A DNA stretch of 64,000 nt from Isoetes taiwanensis (taxonomy: Eukaryota > Streptophyta > Lycopodiopsida > Isoetales > Isoetaceae), in contig JAJEKV010000010.1 of NCBI GenBank assembly GCA_021234155.1, positions 7,042,871 to 7,106,870 of the forward strand. Reading direction: 5' to 3'. This document shows, in pieces, positions 44,409-55,639 of this stretch (position 1 is the stretch's first letter; each line of letters begins with the position of its first letter). The notes under the pieces were generated by a model. That model saw only the letters and a list, made by a program, of their open reading frames with translations, searched no databases and had not been told where the DNA came from. The translations under genes were made by a program, and so were the position numbers.

Positions 44409-45786
44409 AAGTTCTGATTTCTTTTGGAGCCTGTGAGTATTAGTTTACGATTTCTGGTTGGAGTAGATAGGGAGATAGATCTAAATTGAAGGTGACTTTA
44501 CCGTGGGAGAGTATTATAATCTAGAAGCTGCCTTGAAGGAGACTGTCATTAACAGAATAAGCTATATTTGTTTGTGATTAGGACTAGTCTTCCGTGATTC
44601 TGAAACTACATTAAAACCATTGAATTGGTACTTGGTGTTAGGCGAAGCTTCAGATTTGTTGCATCCTAAACTTGCTGAACCCAATTGTGAAGCTGATCCT
44701 TGTCTTCGAAGCTTTGAAGTTCTTTCGGTATTTCAGTGTGGTATCCTACTTAAGTGATTTTTAAAAAAATTAGCATGGTCCAAGAACTCAAGCCAATCTT
44801 ACCTTTTCAGCGGTGAAAAAGGAACCTTTCTTTCTAAAAGCATGTCGTGATATTCTATTCCTATCATAGCTCTACCAAATCTGCAGAACAAAAAAAGGGT
44901 TTCTAGTCTGCCAAATCTGACCAAAGCTCTTGCCAAGCAAATCTGATGTTTCTTTGTGCAGAGTCGTAGAAAAGCAAATCTATCTGATAAAAAGGGCGGA
45001 TTTAGAATTAAAGTCAAGGAAAATCACCAAGATCTGTTGTGATGTAGTAGCCGAATCTTCAAGCCACCCTATTCAAAACCAAATTGTTCTAGTGATGTGA
45101 GCTGGGACCTTCTGTTAGCCGTCGTAGCAAGACCTAGCCTGCCATAGAAAATGATATACCAGCTGCATCGTAACCCTAGCTCAGATTTTCAATGCCTTCA
45201 AAAACTGCTTTCGATGCCCTAAGTTATCGTTAGGGTTTGAAAGGAAACATTAGAGTTTGGAAGGGATACCAGATCTTGATATCCCCCGCTATGTCTTTAA
45301 ACTTGCATATTTGCCTTGAACCTTTTTGTTTTGATAACTCTTCCTCTTTACATTCCTTTGAGTGTGGCCATTTTTAGGGTTTGTCTGTAAAATGCTCATA
45401 CAGAAGTGTTAACAAGCTTAGTTGCAAACCCAAATTACTATGATATTTCCTTTGTTGAAAGAATTTTTTTTTGGAGAGTTATATCTGCTGAGTTTGAAGT
45501 TGCTATTGGTGATTGTGATCATGGGTGATTTGGGTGATAACTCATATCGAGATGAATGATGAGACGATGACATTACAACGTAAATGAAACTACTGGAGGG
45601 TAAGCTTTATAGAAAATCTTGGCAGCCTCATATGTTTTAAGGAATTATTTTGGAGAATATTCTTACCTTTTATTAACGCATGAAGTAACTTAAGGTTTTT
45701 AGGCATTTGCGATTATAAGGTATAGGGATATTTGTGAGAGCATGTGATTGCTAGATTGACTGCAATATAGTAGTGGATCTTGTAAA

Positions 45787-45965
45787 TATTTTTAGCCTAA
45801 AGGGCTGAACTAGAACATTTTTAACCTAAAGGACTGGACTAGAACATTTTTAGCCTAAAGGGCTGGGCTTAAAAAATTTTAGCCTGGAGGGCTGGACTTG
45901 AAAATTTTTAGCCTGAAGGACTGGACTTGGAAATTTTTAGCCTAAAGGGCTGGAGTTGAATATTT
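45787..45965. repeat. 29-bp tandem repeat x 6 inside the LTR element
   Basis: Units of AGCCTAAAGGGCTGGACTTGAAAATTTTT type begin at 45794, 45823, 45852, 45881, 45910 and 45939, a strict 29-base spacing with substitutions only. AGCC-TAAAG-GGCT forms a small hairpin in most units. Confidence 0.92.
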
Positions 45966-46052
45966 CTGATTGTGGATTCAATCAAGGTTGTAACCATGGA
46001 CTTGGTTATGTTAATTTGCCATATAATTTCTTGATCGTGGACGATCAATCCC

Positions 46053-46067
46053 AGGAAGGGGAGGAAT
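46053..46067 (+). promoter_or_regulatory. Polypurine tract of the LTR element
   Basis: AGGAAGGGGAGGAAT immediately precedes the TGATATGG start of the 3' LTR, where plus-strand priming would occur. Confidence 0.85.
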
Positions 46068-46542
46068 TGATATGGTAGTGCTCGGGGAGTGGTTCGGAAA
46101 GCAAGAATAAAATAGTTGCATGGGAATTGAATATTAAGACTTGCACCAGTGAGATATTTATGGAACCTTGGAAAAGGTTGAGATCCTATAATTGTCCCAC
46201 ATACCTTTACCTTTTTCCAAAAAGGCTCCTTGATTCCTATATAAGGGAAAGAGGTGCGCTTATTGAATTGAGATCCACCTCCATCTCCTTTCGTTCTTCC
46301 AACTTCCTCTTGCTAGCTTCTCCGTGTTTGTTTCTTAGAGAGGATTCTCTAAGGGTTGATTATCCAAAATCCCTTCCATTCCTTAGCCTAAATTGTGCAA
46401 ATCTTGGAGATCCTTATTTTTGGGAGCCCGGTTTGGTGGAGAGCCTTGGGCTTAAGGCCTGGTTTCATAATCTTTTATGTTTTAGTGTTGGTTTACTAGA
46501 TGTTTGATATTTTGGCTACTGGCTAACCTTTGGTACGTAACA
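46068..46542 (+). repeat. 3' LTR of the copia-type element
   Basis: Pairs with 43911-44393 and ends GGTACGTAACA. Directly followed by the TGTTT target duplicate and the resumed cassette sequence ACTTGGTGTGCTTGC. Confidence 0.9.
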
Positions 46543-46838
46543 TGTTTACTTGGTGTGCTTGCTTGTGTGATTATTATTTCATAACTTTAACATTGATTTC
46601 TTTAATTTTTTGGCTAGAAGAAAATATTTATTTTTTATTTTTTATGTTTTTATTGAAGGCTTATGTATCTATTGATTATACATGAAAAGTACATATAGAC
46701 ATATGTATATACATATGTTTACAAAAGGAAAACCGTTTTGGTAGGGTAGGTTTTTCTTAAATAAAGTACAACATATTTAAAGCTTAAGAAAAGCTAAATC
46801 AAGCTAAGAAGCTTTCTTATGGATTGGATGATCTCAGA

Positions 46839-47088
46839 TCACTCAGAGAATCTGCATTTCTTGGGCTCCTGTGTAGAATGACATCCCTTTAGTAGCAAGT
46901 ATGGAAAGACAGAAAGGGCAATTGCACATGTGGTCTTTCGCGTAGCAAAGGATCTGCCTTTTTGCATCGTAGTTTGTGTTACATGTGTAGTTACAGTGGC
47001 ATCTATCTTCATGCACAATAGGAACCTCGACCCTGAACTGAGTGAGCCAGAGGGCATTTGAATGGAGATTCATTGTCCTCCACTTCAT
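46839..47088 (-). pseudogene. Cys-rich ORF of unknown family, cassette copy 2
   Basis: The minus strand encodes MKWRTMNLHSNALWLTQFRV, EVPIVHEDRCHCNYTCNTNY, AKRQILC and CNCPFCLSILATKGMSFY. It matches the frame at 62792-63157 residue for residue at all cysteines, so the reading frame has been conserved between copies. An in-frame gap removes the KKSRFNPEKAHL section of the other copy. I do not recognise the fold; the CxC...C...C...CPxC pattern suggests a metal-binding segment. A TTACAG acceptor-like site precedes the conserved part. Confidence 0.45.
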
Positions 47089-47170
47089 TTTCTTGACATG
47101 ATCAATGTGTTACCTGTAATTACCTAGAGACACATTAGAGTATTAACTCTGGTTTCCAAAAATTTCTATA

Positions 47171-48279
47171 ATCCACTTAACATCATATTTGGTTTGCTCA
47201 ATGATAGAATTGTGGCCAAAAGATCTCCTCCTTGAATATGAGAGAATTTCTCCCTTTCCAGATCCTCCATAGAAGAACATTAATTCTCTAGTCCGAGGGG
47301 TTCTTGGGAAGAAAGAAGCAGTGATTGTCATAGTATTTAAGTTGGGTATTTGGAATTCCATCTTGGCCAATTCTAGAATGCATTCACCCCGCAGGCAGGT
47401 TCTAAGAGATGGTTCTCATCTTCCTGATCCTGCAAACATCTGATACAAATATTAGTATTAGACATACCCAACCTCCATCTCTTCTTATTAGTGGCTAAAC
47501 CTTTGTGCCAAAGCTGCCACATGAAAGCTTTGGCCTTGGGAATGGACCGGGCTTTTCCAAAGAAAAATAAGATTCTTTCTTACTCTGATTGGATCAATAT
47601 TCATTTGAAATGGATAGAGATGGATTGGTCTCTATTAATTGAGGAACTTTAAGCTTTATTCACCCTATAACCATTGAAGCCATTGACATGCCAGAATTTA
47701 GTAGATTGATGCCACTGACCCACTGCAATTCTCTGGGAGATACTATCATAGAGTTGTTTTGAGTCTTCCCCCAGATCACTCAAGGCTAAGTTGTGATAGT
47801 CAAATCCGTTAAGGATATCCTTGATGAAAACAATACCTCTATTAGTCCACTGCTTGGTAAGCTCAGGGAAGTGAGTAGCCCAGCAAATATTTTGGTCATC
47901 AAGGGTCAAAGAAGGGCTCCAGAAGATAGGGTGGTCTTGGGAAAGGTCTTCCTTTCAGGAGTACATGTGCCTAACCTTAAATCAAGCATTGATCCACTTC
48001 TTAATAATCAGAGGAGTGGAGGCTGGGATAGTGAAATCAATATAGATACTGTGAGGGAGCTGCATCTTCAGACCTCTCCATCCAAAGGGATGACATTGCG
48101 CTATATGATGCTTGATCAGGGAACTCACTGGATGATTAATTTGATCATTGTATGCCCTGTAAAAATACTTGGCAGCCAAAGCATTTGCCTGTTTTTCGAT
48201 ATTGATCACTCCAAGACCTTCCATGCTTTTGTCTTTGCAGCATTCAATCATGGACATGGGAACCCAGCATCTTCTACTG
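47171..48279 (-). mobile_element. LINE-D: 3' fragment of an L1-like LINE
   Basis: Minus-strand readings: MEGLGVINIEKQANALAAKY (the GGLGV-I box after the RT), FYRAYNDQINHPVSSLIK, then WATHFPELTKQWTNRGIVFI. Finally, near 47480-47430, comes MSNTNICIRCLQDQEDENH, which is the CxxC part of the zinc-binding RT tail. It is truncated at both ends and lacks a poly(A). It sits between two cassette segments, with flanks matching 63175 on the left and ATGGTTGGCAATTCAAATG on the right. Confidence 0.75.
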
Positions 48280-48850
48280 GATGGTTGGCAATTCAAATGT
48301 GTATCTCGGTAGTCTTTTTAATCGTATATGCGTACTAATATTCTTTTCTGCATCGTCTTAATGTTCTTCTCGATCTATTTATTTGATTGTCTGAAAATAT
48401 CTGCCTGCCTGCCTGCCTGCCTGCCTGTCTGTCTGTCTGTCTGTCTGTCTGTCTGGCGATACCTCATCTCCTTGGTAAAGTACTATAGCATTTTTATCGA
48501 CACCAAGTAGTTATTCTTTCCTCGTATAATGTTCACGCATGCCTTCCTTTTTCTGATCATGGCCCCATATGGTGTCTCACTCGAGGTCTTTTCCCATTTG
48601 ATTTATTTTTCAATCTCTTTCTTTTTTCTAGCTTGATGTTTTTCGAGTTTTTATTTTTCTTCACTTAGCTTGCCGTGGATCTCATTCTCTCTTCCTTGAA
48701 AACCCTTCTTTGGCCTTGCCTTCAGGCAGAGTTTTGTAATCATTTATAGTGAGAGACCAGCTGGCCTTTGTTGTTTGGACTACATAGAGGCCATCTGGTC
48801 TCCGTGGATGATAAAATGCAATTATAGACCTAGTTTTTTCTTGCCAACTA
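48280..48850. repeat. EF-hand/PPR cassette, 5' flanking part, copy 3
   Basis: Matches 41600-42190 and 60325-60840, including the TCTG/TGCC microsatellite at 48403-48455 and the GATCATGGCCCCA-ATGGTGTCTCA segment. It stops before the EF-hand gene. 48850-49470 holds no feature I can support. Confidence 0.8.
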
Positions 48851-49376
48851 CCATCAGGCTTTCCCCTAAGAAAATTCTTAAGTGGGTAACTTTAGAACAC
48901 CTGGCGAATTTCAATTTTGAAGGTTATCTAATAGGGGTGAATTTTTTTTGTTGTTGGATGTTTTGTCATAGCGCTGAAGGCGAACTTTTGAACGATGACA
49001 TATAAATTAGAGAAAGAACTGAAAAGCACATGCATGCTTTATGATTCTCAATCATTTTTTACTTCAAACTATATGTACGCAATTGACAGTATGCAGAAAT
49101 AAAACACATTGTGCAACAAACAATATGGAACAGTAATGCAATACTTTGAAACAATAATAGACTTCAAATTTAAAACTCTCTTCAATCAATTAGGTGATCC
49201 CAATTTGTGTCATTCTATGGTTGTGGTTGTCGTTAGAAGAAGAAGAGTTCTTTTAGCATGTTTTACAACAATGATACCACACGCACTAGGATAGGAAATT
49301 GCAAACTAGTAATATATTTAGTAGAAAATAGTACAAAAGTGCATCTGCATTTATTTGCAGAGAAAAAATTGTTTTT

Positions 49377-49479
<103 letters not shown>

Positions 49480-49720
49480 CATGTAGCGTGCTGCTTGTGG
49501 CATACAGTTTGTTAAGGACGCCAACAGAAGCTATCTGCAAAAGAAGGGAATATAACGAATGGTGAAGACAAGAAAAAATGTTTCATACAGGTGCATAATT
49601 ACCAGAACGCCTTTTATTGCAAATGCCCTTCCTGCATCAGTTAAAGCATGGATTCCAGTTGTGTCTATTGTCTATTGTTGTCACCACTGCATCAAATGTA
49701 TGTGTGATCATAAATTATAT
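49480..49720 (-). pseudogene. Sulfate transporter: last STAS exons, downstream of LINE-C
   Basis: On the minus strand, a TTTGATGCAG acceptor is followed by a reading that includes IDTTGIHALTDAGRAFAIKG and VLVIMHL, the STAS-domain core (IDTSGI-type). After a TTCTTTTGCAG acceptor comes [19 protein letters not shown], then GTACAT as donor (exon 49534-49480). This is the C-terminal continuation of the gene at 55640-56830, now 5.8 kb away because LINE-C lies between. Confidence 0.7.
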
Positions 49721-49945
49721 TAGGGCGTTTAACTTGCAGACTTCTCGAAAGGAGAGATGGATGCGCCCTAGGGTTTCTGCCGGAGGCTGCTTTACGTTTG
49801 TGCTCATATCTTGAGCTACAGACCTCGGATTACGGTGTTCTTTGGCTCGTTGGAAAGCTGATTCAGAGCTCTTTCCAACGGTGTGTGGCATCGCAGGTTT
49901 TAGGTTCCGGCTGATTGCCTTTTCGGCCCTGACAGTTTCGGCTCT

Positions 49946-51276
49946 ATGGCGTCAACTTCCAAGCTGCCTGCAAAACCTCCTGTATCCATGCCGGTGCAGG
50001 GGGCAAATTTGGCATTGCATGTTAACCCTTTGGCTTATAGTGAGAATGTCTTTCAAGATGCTGATTTTCCTGTTTTGGCACCCCCAGCTGGTGCACCGAA
50101 GAGTACAAGTGCTTTGAATAGCGGTAATGCTTCTGTGGATGGTGCCTCGGCGCCAGCGGGTGTCAATTCTAACAAAGATCAGTCCCGTCCACTTCCTTGG
50201 AGGTCCTCAACTTCTGGAGTAAATGCTAGCAGGGAGCGCTTTAGTGATTGGATCAAGAAGGACTTGTCTTCAACTACGTCTGGGGCGTTACTGCTACAGC
50301 TATTGATGTGATGATTCAGGATAATAAAAGAGATCTTAGTAATCTTTTGGGTGAGTTGCGAGCAAAGGAGACACAGTTGGAACTTCAGTTACCTTCTGTT
50401 GAAGTTTTCTATCAGCCTGAAATGTGTAAGAATACTCTTCAAGCATCTGGGTACAATGTGGTCGAGATTGATCATGACTTACACAAGAAGTGTATTAGTA
50501 ACTTGTTGTCGTTTAGTGTGGTTGGTCAATATACTGGAGCATTTCTTGATAGTAGGAAGCTTGGCTATTGGTTGACTGGTCATCTTCGGAGATTAGGGTT
50601 GCCACCTTATCGTACTTTAAAGATGCTGGATAAGAAGTTCTTTTTGATCGTTTTTGATGATGCTGGTGGTGTTGAGCAACTGGTGGCACGTGGTGTGGAC
50701 CCAATGTGGAGTGATTATATTTTGTACCAGCCTTACTGCTTTGGATTTTCTCCCCGGTATGACTCCTGCTCTTAGGATGCCATGTTGGTTTTCTATTCCT
50801 AATCTTCCTCCCCGATCTCTTGGTGCGGAGTTTCTTATCAGTATTGCTAATGGTCTGGGTACTCATCTGGCCCATTCTATTGTTGATGGTGCTAAAATTT
50901 GTGTTTCTCTTCCTTCTGGTCGCGGTCTTCCTGACTGTGTGGTTGTGAAAAGTGGCCCTATCTTTCTGAAGTATGCTTTGCAGTTGCTTAATGGCCCTCA
51001 GCTTGCTGATTTATTTCCTCAACTTGCTTTATTTGCAAATTTTAGTGCTAAAAAGATCGCCTCGCAATGGTCCCTTCTTCCTCTGTGCCTCCTACCTCTG
51101 TTGTGTCTCCATTACCCTCTGTTGTCCCTTCTGCCAATGCTACTGCGACCTCTGTTGTTGCTACTCCATCTGCTGCTAAAACCACTATCCCACAGAAGAT
51201 TGTGCATACTCCCGCTTTTGAAGAGGATGCTAGGGCTAAGTTACAGAAGATCCGGGGAATTGCAAGAGCGGCATGA
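49946..51276 (+). pseudogene. LINE-C ORF1 (RNA-binding protein)
   Basis: Three frames in succession. 49946-50311 begins MASTSKLPAKPPVSMPVQGA. 50248-50775 has VVGQYTGAFLDSRKLGYWLT and LKMLDKKFFLIVFDDAGGVE. About 50760-51050 has FSIPNLPPRSLGAEFLISIA. The second and third parts resemble the DUF4283-type domain of plant LINE ORF1, which coats the element's RNA. No zinc knuckle is visible. Confidence 0.65.
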
Positions 51277-51644
51277 AAGTGTTCAAGAACATCATGAAAA
51301 TGCCCAAGAGGGATGGACAAATGTTAATTGAAAAAGAGCTGCACGCATAAGGCTAGTCAACATGTGTCACATGTCATGAGCGGTCCCGATAATTTGCATG
51401 GAAGGGTGGAGCAGAGGGAGGCTCTCCCTTGCCGCCACCCCAACAAAATAATGGGGGTAGAAGCGAGAGGAGGCTCTCCCTCACCAAGTCTTGAACAAAA
51501 CAATGGAAGGGTGGAGCAGAGAGGAGGCTCCCCTTGCCAATTTCGGGGGATCGAGGTGGGCTGACCTCCCTTGAGACCATGCGAGATGGACATGGTTGAG
51601 GCTGGCTCTATTGGTATGGAGGTGGAGCATAATATTTTGGCCAC

Positions 51645-52448
51645 ATGAACCTGTTGTCTTGGAATGTGAGGGGAGTGGCTTCTTCCCCAAGTAAAAGAAG
51701 CAGGTTGTCTCTTTACCTGTCTAAGTTTTCTACGACCTTTTGTTGCCTCCAAGAGCATAAATGCCGCCGCGGTGATGTACATAAAGTAGCTAATGTATTT
51801 GGACGGGACTATAATGTCTTGGTGTCTGCTGCTGATGCATCTAAGGCTGGTGTGCTTACTGCATGGAAGTCATCTGTGGATGTCACTTTTACTCAAACAG
51901 ATAGGTTCGGGCGGTGGATAATAATCAAATGGAAAGATAAGGGCCAAGAATGGGGTTTGATAAATGTGTATGCTCATAATAGACCTCGTCAGCGTGGTGC
52001 TTTGTGGGCAACTCTGAGGAGTAAAGTTCTCCAGCTTGGACAAAATGTTGCATGGTTGCTCGTTGGCGACTTCAATATGGTCGAGTTGGAAAGAGATAGA
52101 AGTGGTCGCGGCTCTGAAGTGGTGCAAGGATTCGAGCGAGAGCAATGGCTACGCCTTTTACATGATGGTCAGCTTATGGAGATTGATGGTGATCAGTCCT
52201 TTACGTGGTGTAATGGTTGGACAGGAGCTGGCAGAGCTTATGCAAGGCATGATAGAGGATACTTTAATACTTGTGCAGCTGCTCGGCTAGCGGATTTTCG
52301 TCGCTCAAATCTTCTGGATAGCTCTGTGTCTGATCATAATCCACAACTTCTAACTAATGATGTGGCTAATTGTCATCGACCTACCAGGACCTACTTTAAG
52401 CTTAATTGCAAGTACCTGGAGGATGATGAGTTCAAAGTTGGTCAGTAG
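51645..52448 (+). CDS. LINE-C endonuclease domain
   Basis: 267 open codons starting MNLLSWNVRGVASSPSKRSR. Catalytic motifs of the endonuclease/exonuclease/phosphatase fold are all present: SWNVRG (Asn), LQEHK (Glu), INVYAHN, VGDFNMVE (Asp/Asn) and SVSDHNP (Asp-His). This domain nicks target DNA to prime reverse transcription. It is the best-preserved part of the element, and its frame ends just before the RT linker. Confidence 0.85.
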   Translation: MNLLSWNVRGVASSPSKRSRLSLYLSKFSTTFCCLQEHKCRRGDVHKVANVFGRDYNVLVSAADASKAGVLTAWKSSVDVTFTQTDRFGRWIIIKWKDKGQEWGLINVYAHNRPRQRGALWATLRSKVLQLGQNVAWLLVGDFNMVELERDRSGRGSEVVQGFEREQWLRLLHDGQLMEIDGDQSFTWCNGWTGAGRAYARHDRGYFNTCAAARLADFRRSNLLDSSVSDHNPQLLTNDVANCHRPTRTYFKLNCKYLEDDEFKVGQ

Positions 52449-53028
52449 TCGGGCTTGGTCTCGGGCCTTCTCACCTCGTAGGGGCATGTCTGGGGTTGTT
52501 GCAGCGTTGGCTGCAGTGAAGTCATTTGCAAAAGAATATGGGAGAGTCAGAGCTGCTGAAGCTAGAGGGCTATTGACTGCATTGTACCAGGAATTAGAAG
52601 TACTCCGCGCTCGTGGCCATACTAATGGAGTCAGAGAAAAGGAGTTATTATCTCAGATCAAGGCTATAGAAACCGTAAAAGTTCACCAAAGCCAAAGTGA
52701 AGGCGAGGATTGCGGTGGTTCAAGGGCGGTGATAGATGTACCCGGTTCTTTTTTGGGCTGCAAGAAGAAGGAAACTTCGCCACTTCTATACATTCTTTGG
52801 TGCTTGCCGGATGGTGCTCTTATCTCCGATCCGGTGAATCTTAAGCGATATCTTCATCATCACTTTTCTTCATTCTTTGCCGACACCCATTGCCCTTCGG
52901 AAGGACATGCAATTGGTTTGTTTGACTAAGGTCGTCGCATTGTTTACGAAGAGCGAGAGGTTGCTTCTTGAGTCTAATATTGTGAAGGAGGACTTAAAAG
53001 CGGTTGTGGCTCTCTTGAAAAGGGATAA

Positions 53029-53765
53029 ATGCCCGGTCTTGATGGCTTTCCTATTGAATTCTTTTCAAGTCTTTGGGACTGGTTGGAGGATGACATATAT
53101 GATGCCTTTTGTGAGTTTCAGAGATTTAGGAGCCTTGATAAGATTTTGAATCTGTGTTGTATCTCTCTCATTCCAAAGAACAAGGAACCCAAGACTATTT
53201 CTGACTGGCGACCTATTACATTGCTTTCCTCTGTGTACAAGATCTTTGCTAAGACATTGGCAGAAAGAGTCCGAGACATCTTGGCTGACGCTATCTCGTC
53301 AACACAATCTGGCTTTCTCCCTCGTCGTTGTATTCTCAACAACGTGGCTGCTGCATATGAAGGAATATATTGGGCCCGGTTACAGGGTCATAGAGCAGTG
53401 TATCTTAAGCTTGATTTTGCTAAAGCCTACGATAGTGTTGATTGGGGCTTCTTGGAGAAGTGTCTTCTTGCACTTGGGTTTGGGGAGTCATTCACAAGGA
53501 ATGTCATGAAGCTCCATACATCAGCCAGATCTACTGTCCTTTTCCAGGCGAGCCATCGGATATTTTTGTAGTGGGTAGAGGAATTCGACAGGGTTGTCCC
53601 TTAGCACCCTTGCTTTTCACAATTGTGGCAGAAGTCTTGTCCCAGCTCTTCTCCGTGGCTACCCAAGATGGCGTTATTCAAGGCCTCCCAATGGACGATG
53701 GTTCTCAAGAGGTATGTAACCAATATGCCGATGACACTTTTTTGTTCCTAATTGCCGAAATTTGA
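53029..53765 (+). pseudogene. LINE-C reverse transcriptase domain
   Basis: 53029-53571 contains PGLDGFPIEFF, ISLIPKNKEPKTISDWRPIT, TLAERVRDILADAISSTQSG and YLKLDFAKAYDSVDWGFLEK (motif A). A frameshift follows near 53555. 53442-53765 then supplies GRGIRQGCPLAPLLFTIVAE and NQYADDTFLFL (the catalytic YADD box). All key residues survive, but in two frames. Confidence 0.85.
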
Positions 53766-55639
53766 GAATCTTAAGTAATGCTAAGCTATTATTAGACACA
53801 TTCTCCTTAGCATCGGGGAGTTCTTGTAGGGTGGCAAAAATATGCCTTTGTGGGCGTTGGACGGTCCCATCCCTCCACAGTATTTTGGACTATCCTTGGA
53901 AGATTCTTACGCATGGCAATACCACAAAGTTGCTTGGTATCCCAGTTGGAATTCATGTCTACGCTTGGATGCTTGGGATGAAATCATTAGTGGGTTGCAA
54001 AAGCACTTGTTTTGGTGGAATCTGACTAAAACTGTCCATGCCCGTAGAATCACTGTGGCTAAATGTGTTCTTAGTAATACTCATGTCTACATGGCATCTG
54101 CTTTACTAGCTCAGCGATGTAAGATGGAGGAGATTGTGCGTATCGTCGAAATTTTATTTGGGGTGGAAATGAGTTAGGAGCGATGGTCAAGGTAGCTTGG
54201 GCGAAAATGCATTAGACCTAAAGGCGGTGGTGGTCTTGGTATGTTGGATTTTCACCTCCAAAGCAAGGTGATGATATCAAAGTTCATTTGGAGGATTTTC
54301 ATTGGTAAGGATGATTCTCTGGCCTTGAGGTTGTTGGTGCGGTCGATTCAGCATTGTCTCCCATTTCATAAGGCCTCCATTAAGCCCCTCCTTCCTTGGG
54401 CTTTGCTTTATCATATGCATCCGTATCCTAATGCTTCTCCCTTTCTAAAGGGTTGCTTGCTGCGGCTTGGGACAACTGTCGGTCTCTTTTCCATATTAAT
54501 CCTGAGGCATGTCTTGATTGTCCACTCCATCTTGATGGATTCCTTTGCGAGACACTCAGGAGAATGTGCCTCTAAGTGTGGTTGTTCATCCAAAGACACA
54601 ACGACGATGGGTAGCGGTATATCAATACTATTGCAGCTTGGTATGAGTCGATCATCTCATGTCATGGGAAGCATTTAGAACAAAGTTCTTGTTATGCAGA
54701 TGGGGACGAGTAATGCGGAATCATATTGCTTGCATTGTTGCCACGAGGATTACGGTCCACGAGTTGAGGTAGTCATATGGGGTTGCCATCGGGATATCCG
54801 GCCCGAGGCGGTTTGTGTCTTACATGTATAAATTGCTTGTGCATTACGAAATCCTGCCTCCATCTAATAGATGGCATCTTGAGTCCCTCGACCACAATGG
54901 AAAAGTGTTTGGATATGGGTATGGGATAAGGCTGCTTCACCCCAAAGTAGTAGTTTTGTGGTGGCAAGTGATCCATAGATGCCTCGAGTCAGCGGGTTAG
55001 TCCATAAAATGGATAATCGGTTTGAGCTCTCGCCCTTTATGCCCGACAAAGGGTTGAGAGTATTGAGCATTGTTTTTCTTGTGTGAGAGGCTTTGGCGGG
55101 GCATGGTCTTGGTTGTTGACCCTTTTTTGCATCGCGTCTCGATCTAGCCAGCAAATTTTGCTTGCTATCTATCTATCCCGATGCTTGGCCCAAACAACGA
55201 AACGAGCTTTTCATCTACGCATGTGGCTGGCTTTTATGGTCAATCACGGAAGAGAAGGAGGTTGTTTATCTTTAAGGGCATAGATCTGCCGGATGAGGTT
55301 GTTCTTGATTGGGCGCAAGATAAAATTGTTATGGCTTACAATTGTTCTTCTCTTGATCAAGAGAAGAAAGTCTTGATCGGCATACTTACCTTGATTCATT
55401 CTTTTGCATAGGCGGTGGTTGTGCTTTCGGTTGGATCGGTTTGTCCACTTTGGGGTTATAATCTGTCTTGCATTTATGTTGCTCTGGTTTCTAGTTGGTG
55501 AATAAAGCTTGACGTCCTTCAAAAAAAAAAAAAAAAAAAAAAACTTCTTCTACGATTTACTCTGAGATCAAAGTGTTTTAAACTTTTATCTTGATTACAA
55601 ATGGGTTTATGAACTAAATATACTATAACTAATCATACT

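Larger units (their letters stand above)
43911..46542 (+). mobile_element. Non-coding LTR retrotransposon (2632 bp)
   Basis: Two LTRs of 483 and 475 bases enclose about 1.67 kb with no gag or pol similarity. It has a primer-binding site (TGGTATCAGAGCC, 44396-44408) complementary to initiator tRNA-Met. It has a polypurine tract (AGGAAGGGGAGGAAT, 46053-46067) directly before the 3' LTR. It is flanked by a perfect 5-bp target duplication TGTTT (43906-43910, 46543-46547). The interrupted sequence CTCTGTGTTT|ACTTGG-GT is uninterrupted in the cassette copies near 60211 and 62386. It is non-autonomous and would rely on copia proteins made elsewhere. Confidence 0.92.
49745..55543 (+). mobile_element. 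LINE-C: nearly full-length L1-like retrotransposon, 5.8 kb
   Basis: In order it has a 5' UTR, ORF1 (from ATG 49946), endonuclease (51645-52448), reverse transcriptase (about 53029-53765), a zinc-binding tail region (54241-55100, decayed), and a 3' UTR with AATAAA (55501-55506) and poly(A) at 55521-55543. Frameshifts occur in ORF1, between endonuclease and RT, and within RT, so it is inactive. The insertion splits a sulfate-transporter gene. I could not find a convincing target duplication: ACTTCT occurs on both sides (about 49739 and 55543) but does not extend. Confidence 0.85.

Noticed and set aside
55521-55560. ACTTCT on both sides of LINE-C as a target duplication
   Set aside because: Only six bases match and the match does not extend; it could be chance.
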